Part shown: positions 39,949 through 46,210 of the stretch, piece by piece
Layout: the number at the start of each line of letters is the position of its first letter
Numbering within the stretch: the stretch's first letter is position 1
Source of the DNA: Psychroflexus montanilacus
Lineage (GTDB): Bacteria; Bacteroidota; Bacteroidia; Flavobacteriales; Flavobacteriaceae
DNA length: 64,000 nucleotides
Direction: 5' to 3'
Assembly (NCBI RefSeq): GCF_020164535.1
Contig: NZ_JAIQZC010000001.1
Location: 186,001-250,000, forward strand
Translations under genes and position numbers: made by a program
The notes under the pieces: model-generated
What the model was told of the DNA's origin: nothing
The model's database searches: none
Seen by the model: the letters and a program-made list of their open reading frames with translations, nothing else

Positions 39949-40022
39949 GGTCGCGTAGCTCAGCTGGATAGAGCATCTGCCTTCTAAGCAGACGGTCACA
40001 GGTTCGAATCCTGTCGCGATCA
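39949..40022 (+). tRNA. tRNA-Arg (anticodon UCU)
   Basis: A 74-base cloverleaf without encoded CCA. The acceptor is GGTCGCG paired with CGCGATC (one G-U), discriminator A at 40022. The D arm has GCTC/GAGC, the anticodon stem TCTGC/GCAGA encloses the loop CTTCTAA with anticodon TCT, and the T arm is ACAGG/CCTGT around TTCGAAT. It decodes AGA. The 3' half from 39976 is repeated exactly at 60750-60799, and the gene is the integration target of the island. It is intact because the island restores the 3' half. Confidence 0.96.
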
Positions 40023-40025
40023 CTT
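39976..40025 (+). repeat. attachment-site repeat, left (att within tRNA-Arg)
   Basis: A 50-bp segment from the anticodon stem of tRNA-Arg through the end of the gene and three bases beyond, identical to 60750-60799. The match stops exactly on both sides (A versus T before, G versus A after). Confidence 0.95.
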
Positions 40026-40032
40026 GAAAATG

Positions 40033-40064
40033 AAAGCCTTACATAATTGTAAGGCTTTTTTTAT
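40033..40064 (+). terminator. Terminator just inside the left end of the island
   Basis: AAAGCCTTAC (40033-40042) pairs with GTAAGGCTTT (40049-40058), loop ATAATT, followed by a run of seven T. The hairpin is 10 bases after tRNA-Arg and belongs to the island, so it now ends tRNA transcription in place of the original downstream terminator (see 60806). Confidence 0.85.
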
Positions 40065-40069
40065 TTGTC

Positions 40070-40120
40070 ATTGTAACACATTTGTAACACAATTATGCTT
40101 TTAGGTATTTTGTAACACAA
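40070..40120. repeat. Putative integrase arm-type sites, left end
   Basis: The word TTGTAACACA occurs at 40071-40080 and again from 40082, and a third copy TTTGTAACACAA lies at 40109-40120. The first two make a 23-bp block (40070-40092) identical to 60606-60628 at the other end. Positions 45 bases inside the att repeat fit integrase arm binding sites. Confidence 0.6.
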
Positions 40121-40139
40121 TAGATGTTAAAAAGGAATA

Positions 40140-40325
40140 TTAATATACGCTTATTTCTTCTTCTTTTAAGCCCATATATGCGCAAAACTCTGATATACTT
40201 ACTACTTGGTGGGGTTCTTTGTTGTAATGCTTTCTAATGCGCTGTAATAAGCTCCTACCGTGTCTTACTGTTTTGCCAGTGATCATGGCAATGTCTTTTG
40301 GATAAATGCAAACTCGCTTACTCAT
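40140..40325 (-). CDS. Small conserved island protein (61 residues)
   Basis: Begins MSKRVCIYPKDIAMITGKTV and ends with the acidic GLKEEEISVY. The sequence GKTVRHGRSLLQRIRKHY is a helical segment that could bind DNA or protein. I recognise the pattern as a Bacteroidota conserved hypothetical, often near mobile elements, without known function. It lies next to the arm-type repeats at the left end and is divergent from the 249-residue gene at 40508. Confidence 0.6.
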   Translation of the reverse strand: MSKRVCIYPKDIAMITGKTVRHGRSLLQRIRKHYNKEPHQVVSISEFCAYMGLKEEEISVY

Positions 40326-40368
40326 AACTTTTTCTTATTATTTTTGATACTTTATATATGCTTTATCT

Positions 40369-40381
40369 ATACTTAAAGTAT
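40369..40381. promoter_or_regulatory. Palindrome in divergent control region
   Basis: ATACTTAAAGTAT is an odd-length perfect palindrome (13 bases) in the leader of the minus-strand gene at 40140, between the divergent promoters. An operator is plausible, but no binding protein is identified. Confidence 0.35.
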
Positions 40382-40412
40382 GGTCTTTATTATACAGTAT
40401 CGGAATTATTGA

Positions 40413-40442
40413 CAAATATAGGAAACTATTATACCAAAACAA
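40413..40442 (-). promoter_or_regulatory. Promoter of the 61-residue gene
   Basis: On the minus strand TTG (-33, 40440-40442) and TATATTTG (-7, 40413-40420) are 19 bases apart. The predicted start of transcription is about 80 bases before the ATG at 40325. Confidence 0.55.
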
Positions 40443-40473
40443 TAAAACTATAAGTATTTCCTATTCTTATGTT

Positions 40474-40481
40474 TATATTTG
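40474..40481 (+). promoter_or_regulatory. -7 element before the MAKLGG gene
   Basis: TATATTTG matches TAnnTTTG, 26 bases before the ATG at 40508. An upstream in-frame ATG at 40469 lies before this box and would be untranslated, which decides the start. Confidence 0.5.
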
Positions 40482-40507
40482 TTGGAGTAAATTTAAAATT
40501 TTTGAAA

Positions 40508-41257
40508 ATGGCAAAACTTGGAGGTATCTTAAAAATTGAAGGAACGCTGGAAAACATGACGTTCTACAAGACAAAGGATGGTCATCTGGTAAGAACTAAA
40601 GGGGGCGTATCGAAAGAACGAATACAGAATGATCCTGCCTTTGTTAGAACCCGAGAGAATGGAAGTGAATTTGGTGCTGCTGCATCTTCTGGAAAATTGC
40701 TTCGTATTTCTGTTAGGAACTTGCTGATGAGGGCAAAGGATGGAAGGGTGGCTAGCCGACTTACGCAGGCTATGACCAAAATTAAAAACCTTGATACTAC
40801 TTCTGCTAGAGGGGAAAGAAAGGTTTCTATTGGATTAAATACCGTGGAAGGAAAGGAGATTTTGAAAGGGTTTAATTTTAATAACAAGGCGATTATAGGC
40901 TCCGTATTGTTTGCACCCTATGCCATTGATACGGCTACTGGTCAAGTTACTTTGACGGATTTAAACCCGATGAATGATATAGCCTACCCTAGTGGTGCTA
41001 CGCATGTAAGCCTTACTTCTGCTTTTGCAAAGATTGATTTTGAAACGGGAGAAAATTCGATTGAGATTAGTCCAGCTGTGAACTTACCGATTGATAGTAC
41101 AGTGGCCACTCAAACATTGGTGCCACCTGCTGTTCCTGCCGGTACAGGGGTTGATGTTATGTTGTTACTCATAGAGTTTTTTCAGGAGGTGAATGGTAGC
41201 CAATACATCTTGAAGAATGGTTCTTACAACGTATTGAGCATTTTGGAAATTGCATAG
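40508..41257 (+). CDS. Conserved hypothetical protein (MAKLGGILKIEGT family)
   Basis: A 249-residue protein; the start is set by the -7 box at 40474 and by the conserved N-terminus MAKLGGILKIEGTLENMTFYKTKDGHLVRTKGG. Further blocks are NDPAFVRTRENGSEFG, KDGRVASRLTQAMTKI and, near the C-terminus, IEFFQEVNGSQYILKNGSYNVLSI. No signal peptide or membrane segment. The family is common in Bacteroidota without known role. The layout (basic N-terminus then beta-rich part) could suit a structural or phage-derived protein, but nothing supports a function. A terminator follows. Confidence 0.65.
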   Translation: MAKLGGILKIEGTLENMTFYKTKDGHLVRTKGGVSKERIQNDPAFVRTRENGSEFGAAASSGKLLRISVRNLLMRAKDGRVASRLTQAMTKIKNLDTTSARGERKVSIGLNTVEGKEILKGFNFNNKAIIGSVLFAPYAIDTATGQVTLTDLNPMNDIAYPSGATHVSLTSAFAKIDFETGENSIEISPAVNLPIDSTVATQTLVPPAVPAGTGVDVMLLLIEFFQEVNGSQYILKNGSYNVLSILEIA

Positions 41258-41310
41258 TATTTTTTTGATTTGGATTTGTTCTGCATAGGTTTATTGACCT
41301 TTGAATTGTA

Positions 41311-41343
41311 AAAGCCCTACGATTGAAACGTAGGGTTTTTTGT
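41311..41343 (+). terminator. Terminator of the MAKLGG gene
   Basis: CCCTACG (41315-41321) pairs with CGTAGGG (41329-41335), 7-base loop, followed by TTTTTTG. Confidence 0.75.
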
Positions 41344-41644
41344 TTTCCGAACTTTGGATAAGACCTGAATGCCCCCTAATATTTTAAAGACAAAGAAAAA
41401 AAAATAAAAAAAGAAAGCCTCTTAAAATATGGCACAGGCAAGGCTGTCAAGTTTTTTAGGCAAAAGTTTTTTTTGTTTTAAATATGTATTAAAAATAAAA
41501 AGTTGTTAAAAAAAAGTTTTGGCTAAAACCCGTAGGGCTTGAACTTTACTGCCTTATGGCGGTGGGTGGAGCGTGCCATATAGCTTTGCTATCTTTTATT
41601 ATTTTTATTGACTAAACATTTGATATAAAACAATTTATAGGATA
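41344..41644. other. Non-coding stretch, no gene seen
   Basis: No reading frame with credible features in either direction. There are A and T homopolymer runs (around 41398-41412 and 41490-41510) and a G-rich part at 41540-41580 with the self-complementary ATGGC/GCCAT. It separates the MAKLGG gene from a decayed sorting domain. Confidence 0.5.
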
Positions 41645-41887
41645 TTATTTTATTGTAAACTTTTGTGTAGTTGTTTTATATGATGACGAAAGCTTAATGA
41701 GATAAATGTTTGGTTTGTATAATGACACATCTATGGGGGTGTTGTTTAAAGTACCTTGTTGAAGTAGCTTTCCTTGTATGCTGTAAATGTGATAGGTATA
41801 GGATATGCTTCCTATATGTGAGAAGTATAAAAAATCATTGATAACGGTAGGATATACTACTACTTGCTGTAATGTATGATTACTAAC
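41645..41887 (-). pseudogene. Remnant of a T9SS type A sorting domain
   Basis: The minus strand reads 80 codons without a stop, ending at TAA 41645-41647: it contains VYPTVINDFLYF, YHIYSIQGKLLQQGTL, IDVSLYKPNIYLIKL and TTTQKFTIK, the order of a type A C-terminal sorting domain. An in-frame TAA precedes it at 41888, and no start codon or cargo domain is present, so it is the 3' end of a larger secreted-protein gene cut off near 41890. The frame is otherwise undamaged, suggesting recent truncation. Confidence 0.75.
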
Positions 41888-42498
41888 TTAAAGCGTACCC
41901 CAAGTGTTGGGTGCTTCTGTGACAACGTTTTGGCTATGAGTAGTGCGAGCCAAAAAAGCTAAAGCCATAAATTTAGCACAAACCCGAGCGAACAATTTTT
42001 GATTTATAAATTTTATACTATAAATATATATATTGTGAGTAAAAGAAATGACTAAGCCTTAAAATTTTGCCCAAAACCTAGCATTACATATAGAATCGTG
42101 ATACGAACTGGCTTTTTACGATTGAATAGTTATTTAAAATTTTGACTTATTTATAATAAAAGTAGATATCCTATAATTAAACTAACAAAAAGGTTTCATA
42201 TTTATAGTTTAAATCAATTTTACCTCTAAAACTTCCATAAATAGATTCACTTATATGCCAGATTCGAATAATACTTCCTGCATAAAGCGTATATAAATAA
42301 TACCATACAAAGTTCTGTAATCTAACTAATATAAAATACGGTTCATGTAAAGCATAATATAGAATTAAGAAAAACTCGATACCACAATTAATAGAAAAAT
42401 CAAAGATTTTTCGTTTGATTTAGACCGAATAAATCCAGTTTAGAATTTATAAATACAATTATTACCTAAGGAATTATTTGAAATAGAGAAGCCATTAA
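41888..42498. other. Non-coding stretch with hairpins
   Basis: Contains hairpins CCCAA/TTGGG (41899-41911) and TTTTGGCT/AGCCAAAA (41928-41935 with 41948-41955, 12-base loop). From 42177 to 42419 the minus strand has an 80-codon open frame lacking any start codon and rich in aromatic residues; I do not count it as a gene. The abrupt change at 41890 marks the edge of the truncated T9SS gene. Confidence 0.5.
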
Positions 42499-42648
42499 TT
42501 AGAAAAAATCAGGATAGTGAATTTCTCCATATACCATCAACTGTTCTACGGCTCTTTCATATTCGGAATGGTCTACAGTGAAATTACTTGGAATTTCACC
42601 GTTTTGCCATAATTCATAAAGTTCATGCTCTGCTTCTTGTCTTGTCAT
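42499..42648 (-). CDS. Small protein, 49 residues
   Basis: Begins MTRQEAEHELYELWQNGEIP and ends with the acidic, aromatic VYGEIHYPDFF. A start at ATG 42648 and a stop at 42499-42501 give a compact helical, acidic protein. Short proteins of this pattern are common in Bacteroidota; the function is unknown. It stands alone between two non-coding stretches, so it may also be a chance frame, but the composition looks coding. Confidence 0.45.
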   Translation of the reverse strand: MTRQEAEHELYELWQNGEIPSNFTVDHSEYERAVEQLMVYGEIHYPDFF

Positions 42649-42953
42649 GTTTTCTTTTTTAGCTTGTTACTAATTATTACATATATTCAAAAATACATCA
42701 CTTTTTAATTTTATGTAACGATTCTATATTTTTTATTTTATACTAATCTATATACAGTACAAAACATAAGTGATATAATATTTCATAAACTTTTTCAAAA
42801 TTGCATAAAATTATGCATCCTTAATTGGGGTAAAAATGCTTATGAATATTTGATATGCTAGTAAAATAGCTTTTCTTGCTGTGTTTTTAACTAAAAGCAT
42901 GATATGGCAGGTAATCCAAAGGCGCGAGCCGGCTGCGAGTGGAACAACGGGTG

Positions 42954-42986
42954 TAATGGGAGGAAGGGCTGATAAGCCCCCCATTA
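42954..42986. other. Hairpin with GATA loop
   Basis: TAATGGG (42954-42960) pairs with CCCATTA (42980-42986); inside, GGGCT (42966-42970) pairs with AGCCC (42975-42979) around GATA, leaving a 5-base bulge AGGAA. One of three hairpins here with the same loop. Confidence 0.55.
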
Positions 42987-43093
42987 CTATGATGTAAACA
43001 CTGTATGGCGCAGTAATTGGCCTGTGGGAAAAAAAAGGGCTATTATGTAATGCAACGGAAATAAGCTGAACGTGCACGTAACGAAATGAAGGT

Positions 43094-43107
43094 TTGGCGA
43101 TAGCCAA
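43094..43107. other. Hairpin with GATA loop
   Basis: TTGGC (43094-43098) pairs with GCCAA (43103-43107) around GATA. A 10-bp palindrome ACGTGCACGT lies just upstream at 43070-43079. Confidence 0.5.
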
Positions 43108-43303
43108 GGTGAAATGTAATGTAGTGCATTGTGAAGCGTTTGTAGTGGAATGGAGTAATAGCTCTTTTTGCGGGGTTGGAATAATGCTTTTTTTTGTGAA
43201 GTTATGAGCAAAAATAAGCTTTATGAAAACATGGCTGTTCCAATTACTGTGCCATACTATCCGCCCGTTGTGACTAGCAGGCTCGCACATTAATAAGCAG
43301 CGG

Positions 43304-43357
43304 TTGCACCCAAAAAAAATACTTGCGATAGCAAAACCTTGCTGGGCTTGGGTGCAA
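43304..43357. other. Long hairpin with nested GATA-loop stem
   Basis: TTGCACCCA (43304-43312) pairs with TGGGTGCAA (43349-43357), 9 bp perfect. The 36-base interior holds TTGC-GATA-GCAA at 43323-43334, a nested stem. It looks like a folded RNA or a single-stranded-DNA structure. Confidence 0.5.
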
Positions 43358-43596
43358 GAGTAGCTGTGGGTGCAGTAGGAATGGCGTGTGTGAAATATAG
43401 CAAACGAATAGTGAATGAAGCTTTAAGCGGAATAAGCGTATGAGTGGTAGATGCAAGGGATATATAACTAATTGCTTGTTGTGTGTGCCATTATCCTATG
43501 CACTACTAAACTGTCTATGAAATACGTATGCCCTTGCAGCTATGCTATATGGAACAAAACAGAATGACGGAAGCACACCTTATTACCTGCCACGGA

Positions 43597-43778
43597 TGCT
43601 TCTATTTTGTTGTAGCTATTCCTATGGAAACGGATGTAGTGTTGCCTGTATTTTGCTGTACACTTCTTATGAAAACGGAATATTGGAATGCTTCAATACT
43701 GGAATACATATCCTATGGAAACGGATGTGTGGGCAAAGGCTAAGAGTAAATGCTATGTGATGTGTGCTTCTATTTTGT
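43597..43778 (+). repeat. Cluster of short direct repeats
   Basis: TCCTATGGAAACGGATGT occurs at 43620-43637 and 43711-43728, and a degenerate copy (TCTTATGAAAACGGA) begins at 43665, so the copies are 45 and 46 bases apart. The outer word TGCTTCTATTTTGT occurs at 43597-43610 and 43765-43778. Not a CRISPR: too few copies, and the central copy is imperfect. Confidence 0.5.
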
Positions 43779-43896
43779 ATAAATTATTGTATAGCTTTTA
43801 CTGCGGGGAAGCAAAATGGGTAAAGGTGTAGTGAAACGTAGGCTTTACTTATTTTGCTGGGGGGTTGTATTAATAAAAAATATATTTTAAAATAAT

Positions 43897-44436
43897 CTAA
43901 TTAATTGTAGTATCTATTTTTTTGGTATTAAAACCATTGTAAAAACCTATTGAAAAATCAATAAACCATTTTATCATTAATAGTATAAACCATATTATAT
44001 GGGTAGATAACCACCAAAGTAACTTAATAAGATTTATAAAAAGTGTACATGCAAAAAATAATAGTTGAAGGAAAGCAGCATTTTTACCTCTAATATTTAT
44101 ACCTCCCATATTAAAACTTGAATAATTTGGCTTGAATAAATTATAAGAACCTCTACTGTTTTTTACAGAAGTGCTAACGCCTGATTTAGATATGTTAAAA
44201 TTAAAAGGACCATTTGAGAACCTACCTAAAAACTGAAAATTACCATTTTGAAAACCTAATCTTGTACCCTTTGAAATTCGTTTGTGAAGTCTTAAACCGT
44301 GCTTTGTGTTTAAGGTTGCACCATAACCATCACCCGCTATATTTTTTCTTGCAGCTACACCACCAGTCCTTGAGGCTCTTATATTTTTACCTCGATATTC
44401 TATCCTTTTAGTTGGCTTATTATTATTACTTGACAT
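43897..44436 (-). CDS. DUF4236-like membrane protein
   Basis: A 179-residue protein. The N-terminal half is basic and glycine-rich (RGKNIRASRTGGVAARK) and holds the motif RFSNGPFNFNISKSGVSTSVKN, which resembles DUF4236 (R...G...N.SKSG.S.S.G). The C-terminal part has two hydrophobic helices (FLQLLFFACTLFINLIKLLWW and HIIWFILLMIKWFIDFSIGF). No function is known. It lies downstream of, and in the same orientation as, the SecB-like operon but 294 bases away; that gap contains no gene. Confidence 0.6.
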   Translation of the reverse strand: MSSNNNKPTKRIEYRGKNIRASRTGGVAARKNIAGDGYGATLNTKHGLRLHKRISKGTRLGFQNGNFQFLGRFSNGPFNFNISKSGVSTSVKNSRGSYNLFKPNYSSFNMGGINIRGKNAAFLQLLFFACTLFINLIKLLWWLSTHIIWFILLMIKWFIDFSIGFYNGFNTKKIDTTIN

Positions 44437-44730
44437 ACGTCAAATCTTAAAAATATTATTATCAGCTTTATGACTTTAGTTTATAATTTATAACTTTATA
44501 AATATTGCTAAAATATTTCTATAAAAGATGCATAGAAAAAAACAATGACTGTTTAAAGATATCTGAAACACCATAGAAATAACCAAGCATTGTCATTATT
44601 CACTACCTTTTATTTTATAATATGTTTTTCGTTTATACTTATACAATTTCGCGGTTTGCAGTACATAAGCCTTTTTTTTGTGCAATTGATGTGCTAGTAA
44701 TCATATTAAAGACGTGTCTTACTTCACCAC

Positions 44731-45156
44731 TTATACTTTATCTTTCCTTTTTGTGAAATTTACAGGCGGTAAAATAATCAATCCTAAACCTGCTTTAGAT
44801 GAAAGGTTTGAAAGATGTTCCCTTATGTATGGGAAAATAATTGCCGCACCATTAATATGACCGAACTGTTCTAAGTCTTCTAATTTTGTATCGCCTACTT
44901 TCTCAAAAACACCAGCCATAACAATTGTGCAGCTAACTTCTTCAACATCATTAAATGATTGTGTATAGTCTATTTTTTCAGTAACGAAAACTACTTTATC
45001 CTTAACGTTTACATTGACGTCAACATTAATATTTTGCTTTACACCTTCATTATTAAACGTTACATTTGGAACACGTTTAAAAGTGCTTTCTAACAAAATT
45101 AAGTTGGCTATTCTAAAGCCTGATTCCATTTGGTTATTATTCTCTTGTGCTTCCAT
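44731..45156 (-). CDS. SecB-like chaperone
   Basis: A 141-residue protein with a SecB C-terminus: NGAAIIFPYIREHLSNL followed by SSKAGLGLIILPPVNFTK, matching the SecB FPYAREHI...PPLNL.PVNF pattern. Strands before it fit the SecB beta sheet (KVVFVTEKIDYTQSF; CTIVMAGVFEKVGD). SecB proper serves Sec export in Proteobacteria and is not a general Bacteroidota protein; solitary SecB-like proteins are known as the chaperone of toxin-antitoxin-chaperone systems. The start overlaps the preceding gene (TAATG), so it is the last gene of a three-gene operon. Confidence 0.82.
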   Translation of the reverse strand: MEAQENNNQMESGFRIANLILLESTFKRVPNVTFNNEGVKQNINVDVNVNVKDKVVFVTEKIDYTQSFNDVEEVSCTIVMAGVFEKVGDTKLEDLEQFGHINGAAIIFPYIREHLSNLSSKAGLGLIILPPVNFTKRKDKV

Positions 45157-45683
45157 TACGCTGCCATTGGATAATTGATAGAAAACAATGCTTGATTTTG
45201 ATTTTCTATTGATGTTAAGCTATTTGCCTGGGCAATAATGATATTACTCTGATTCACTTGATTTGCAATACCATTATTAAAAACACCAGTAGTAGAACTG
45301 ATGCTTTCAAGATTCAAATAATTAGAGCTATTAAAAATATGTATTTGCTCAAGATTAATGTACGATTTACAATCATTAGTTGAAATTAAGTCGACATATT
45401 TACTACCTATAAGCTCAAACTCAATGTTGTTAATACCAACTATTGCATCATCAGAAAAAAAGCAAATATTTTGGAATGGAAATAACTGTATGAAATTGTT
45501 TGTAAAATTGTTTTCCCAATTAATATAATCGTTGTCTAAATGATAAATACTATTTGGTACTACTTCTACACAATGAACATTAGCGTCAATATCAAACTCA
45601 TATCTAACACGAGTCTTTGGGAAAGATGCGATAAACTTTTTTAATGCTTCTTTAATAAAATTTGTTGCTTCTAAATTGTTCAT
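45156..45683 (-). CDS. Unknown protein, middle gene of the HEPN/SecB operon
   Basis: A 175-residue protein starting at ATG 45683, which overlaps the upstream stop as ATGA; an ATG six bases further up also fits. Motifs include KTRVRYEFDIDANVHCVEVVP and a hydrophobic strand NICFFSDDAIVGI. No helix-turn-helix, signal peptide or known domain is recognised. The C-terminal part is rich in Asn, Gln and Ser (NQVNQSNIIIAQANSLTSIENQ) and could be flexible, which fits a chaperone-addicted segment of an antitoxin. This is inferred from the position only. Confidence 0.6.
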   Translation of the reverse strand: MNNLEATNFIKEALKKFIASFPKTRVRYEFDIDANVHCVEVVPNSIYHLDNDYINWENNFTNNFIQLFPFQNICFFSDDAIVGINNIEFELIGSKYVDLISTNDCKSYINLEQIHIFNSSNYLNLESISSTTGVFNNGIANQVNQSNIIIAQANSLTSIENQNQALFSINYPMAA

Positions 45684-46075
45684 ATACATTTTTTTAAAAT
45701 ACTTAGTGATGACTTAGATAAACTAATCGACTGATTACTTTTTGTATAATCAATTGAAATGTCATCATAGTCAGCATTAACCCTCAACCTTTTTAACTGT
45801 AAAATATCATTGTAAAATTCTCTATCATTCTGTGATTTACTTTGAACAAATGATTTTATCTGATTTATCAACACTTCGTGAGAACCTTGATTGGAACTAT
45901 TATTTATAACTTTTAAATCCTGCTCCGATTTTCCCATTGAATTTAACCAAGTGTGTTTCATTAGTTGAATGCAACTGTAATACGCACAATGAACAACAGA
46001 AGGATAGTAGCTTTGTTGGTGCAAAAGCTCTGCCGCACCTAAGTTTAGTTCTGATTTGTTTTTTAAGTGCCCCAT
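45680..46075 (-). CDS. HEPN-domain protein (putative toxin of a TAC-like system)
   Basis: A 131-residue all-helical protein. The first helices contain SYYPSVVHCAYYSCIQLMKH, resembling the A..aYY....l motif of HEPN proteins, and the last has LKRLRVNADYDD, like the R..ADY motif of this superfamily. The RNase motif R-x4-6-H is not evident, so catalysis is uncertain. The gene is first in a three-gene operon with the unknown protein and the SecB-like chaperone, and begins 12 bases after a -7 box, giving an almost leaderless mRNA. Confidence 0.7.
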   Translation of the reverse strand: MGHLKNKSELNLGAAELLHQQSYYPSVVHCAYYSCIQLMKHTWLNSMGKSEQDLKVINNSSNQGSHEVLINQIKSFVQSKSQNDREFYNDILQLKRLRVNADYDDISIDYTKSNQSISLSKSSLSILKKCI

Positions 46076-46086
46076 AAAAAAGAGTG

Positions 46087-46117
46087 CAAAGGTAATAATT
46101 TGTTTGTAAATTTACAA
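46087..46117 (-). promoter_or_regulatory. Promoter and palindromic operator of the HEPN operon
   Basis: On the minus strand TTG (-33, 46115-46117) and TACCTTTG (-7, 46087-46094) are 20 bases apart. The perfect 14-bp palindrome TTGTAAATTTACAA (46104-46117) covers the -33 box and most of the spacer. A protein bound here should block transcription, as in autoregulated toxin-antitoxin operons. Confidence 0.65.
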
Positions 46118-46210
46118 TAAATTGATTAAAGAAACAAGCAAAATCGAACATCCAGAAGGTTTCGTTCTATTCTTTGTAAAGGTGTATATCTGCTTTTCCT
46201 TACCATATTA

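Larger units (their letters stand above)
42649..43896. other. Long non-coding, hairpin-rich region
   Basis: About 1.25 kb between the 49-residue gene and the DUF4236-like gene. From 42900 to 43500 it is more GC-rich than the surroundings and contains several strong hairpins. Frames exist (for example on the minus strand at 42811-43290) but their translations are rich in His, Cys and Ser and have no known fold, so I treat them as non-coding. A structured RNA, a transfer origin or a replication site are possible; see the separate entries. Confidence 0.5.

Noticed and set aside
40469-40507. Upstream ATG 39 bases before 40508 as start of the MAKLGG gene
   Set aside because: It lies before the -7 promoter box and would add residues that do not fit the conserved N-terminus.
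42177-42419. An 80-codon minus-strand frame rich in Tyr, Phe and Leu
   Set aside because: It has no possible start codon (no Met or common alternative near its beginning), is bounded upstream by a stop and matches no known family. It could be a remnant but the evidence is too weak.
42811-43290. A 159-codon minus-strand open frame in the hairpin-rich region
   Set aside because: The translation is rich in His, Ser and Cys with no domain, and the region is full of stable hairpins. The same stretch is open in more than one frame, as often happens by chance where stop codons are rare.
43528-43760. Two overlapping plus-strand frames of about 71 codons
   Set aside because: They overlap each other and the direct repeats; the codons follow the repeat sequence and there is no promoter.
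43597-43778. Possible CRISPR array
   Set aside because: Only two good copies and one degenerate copy, no cas genes in the window, and the spacers are not of uniform non-repeated character.
45680-46075. Canonical HEPN ribonuclease
   Set aside because: The R-x4-6-H motif could not be identified; the end of the domain reads RVNADY instead, so RNase activity is left open.
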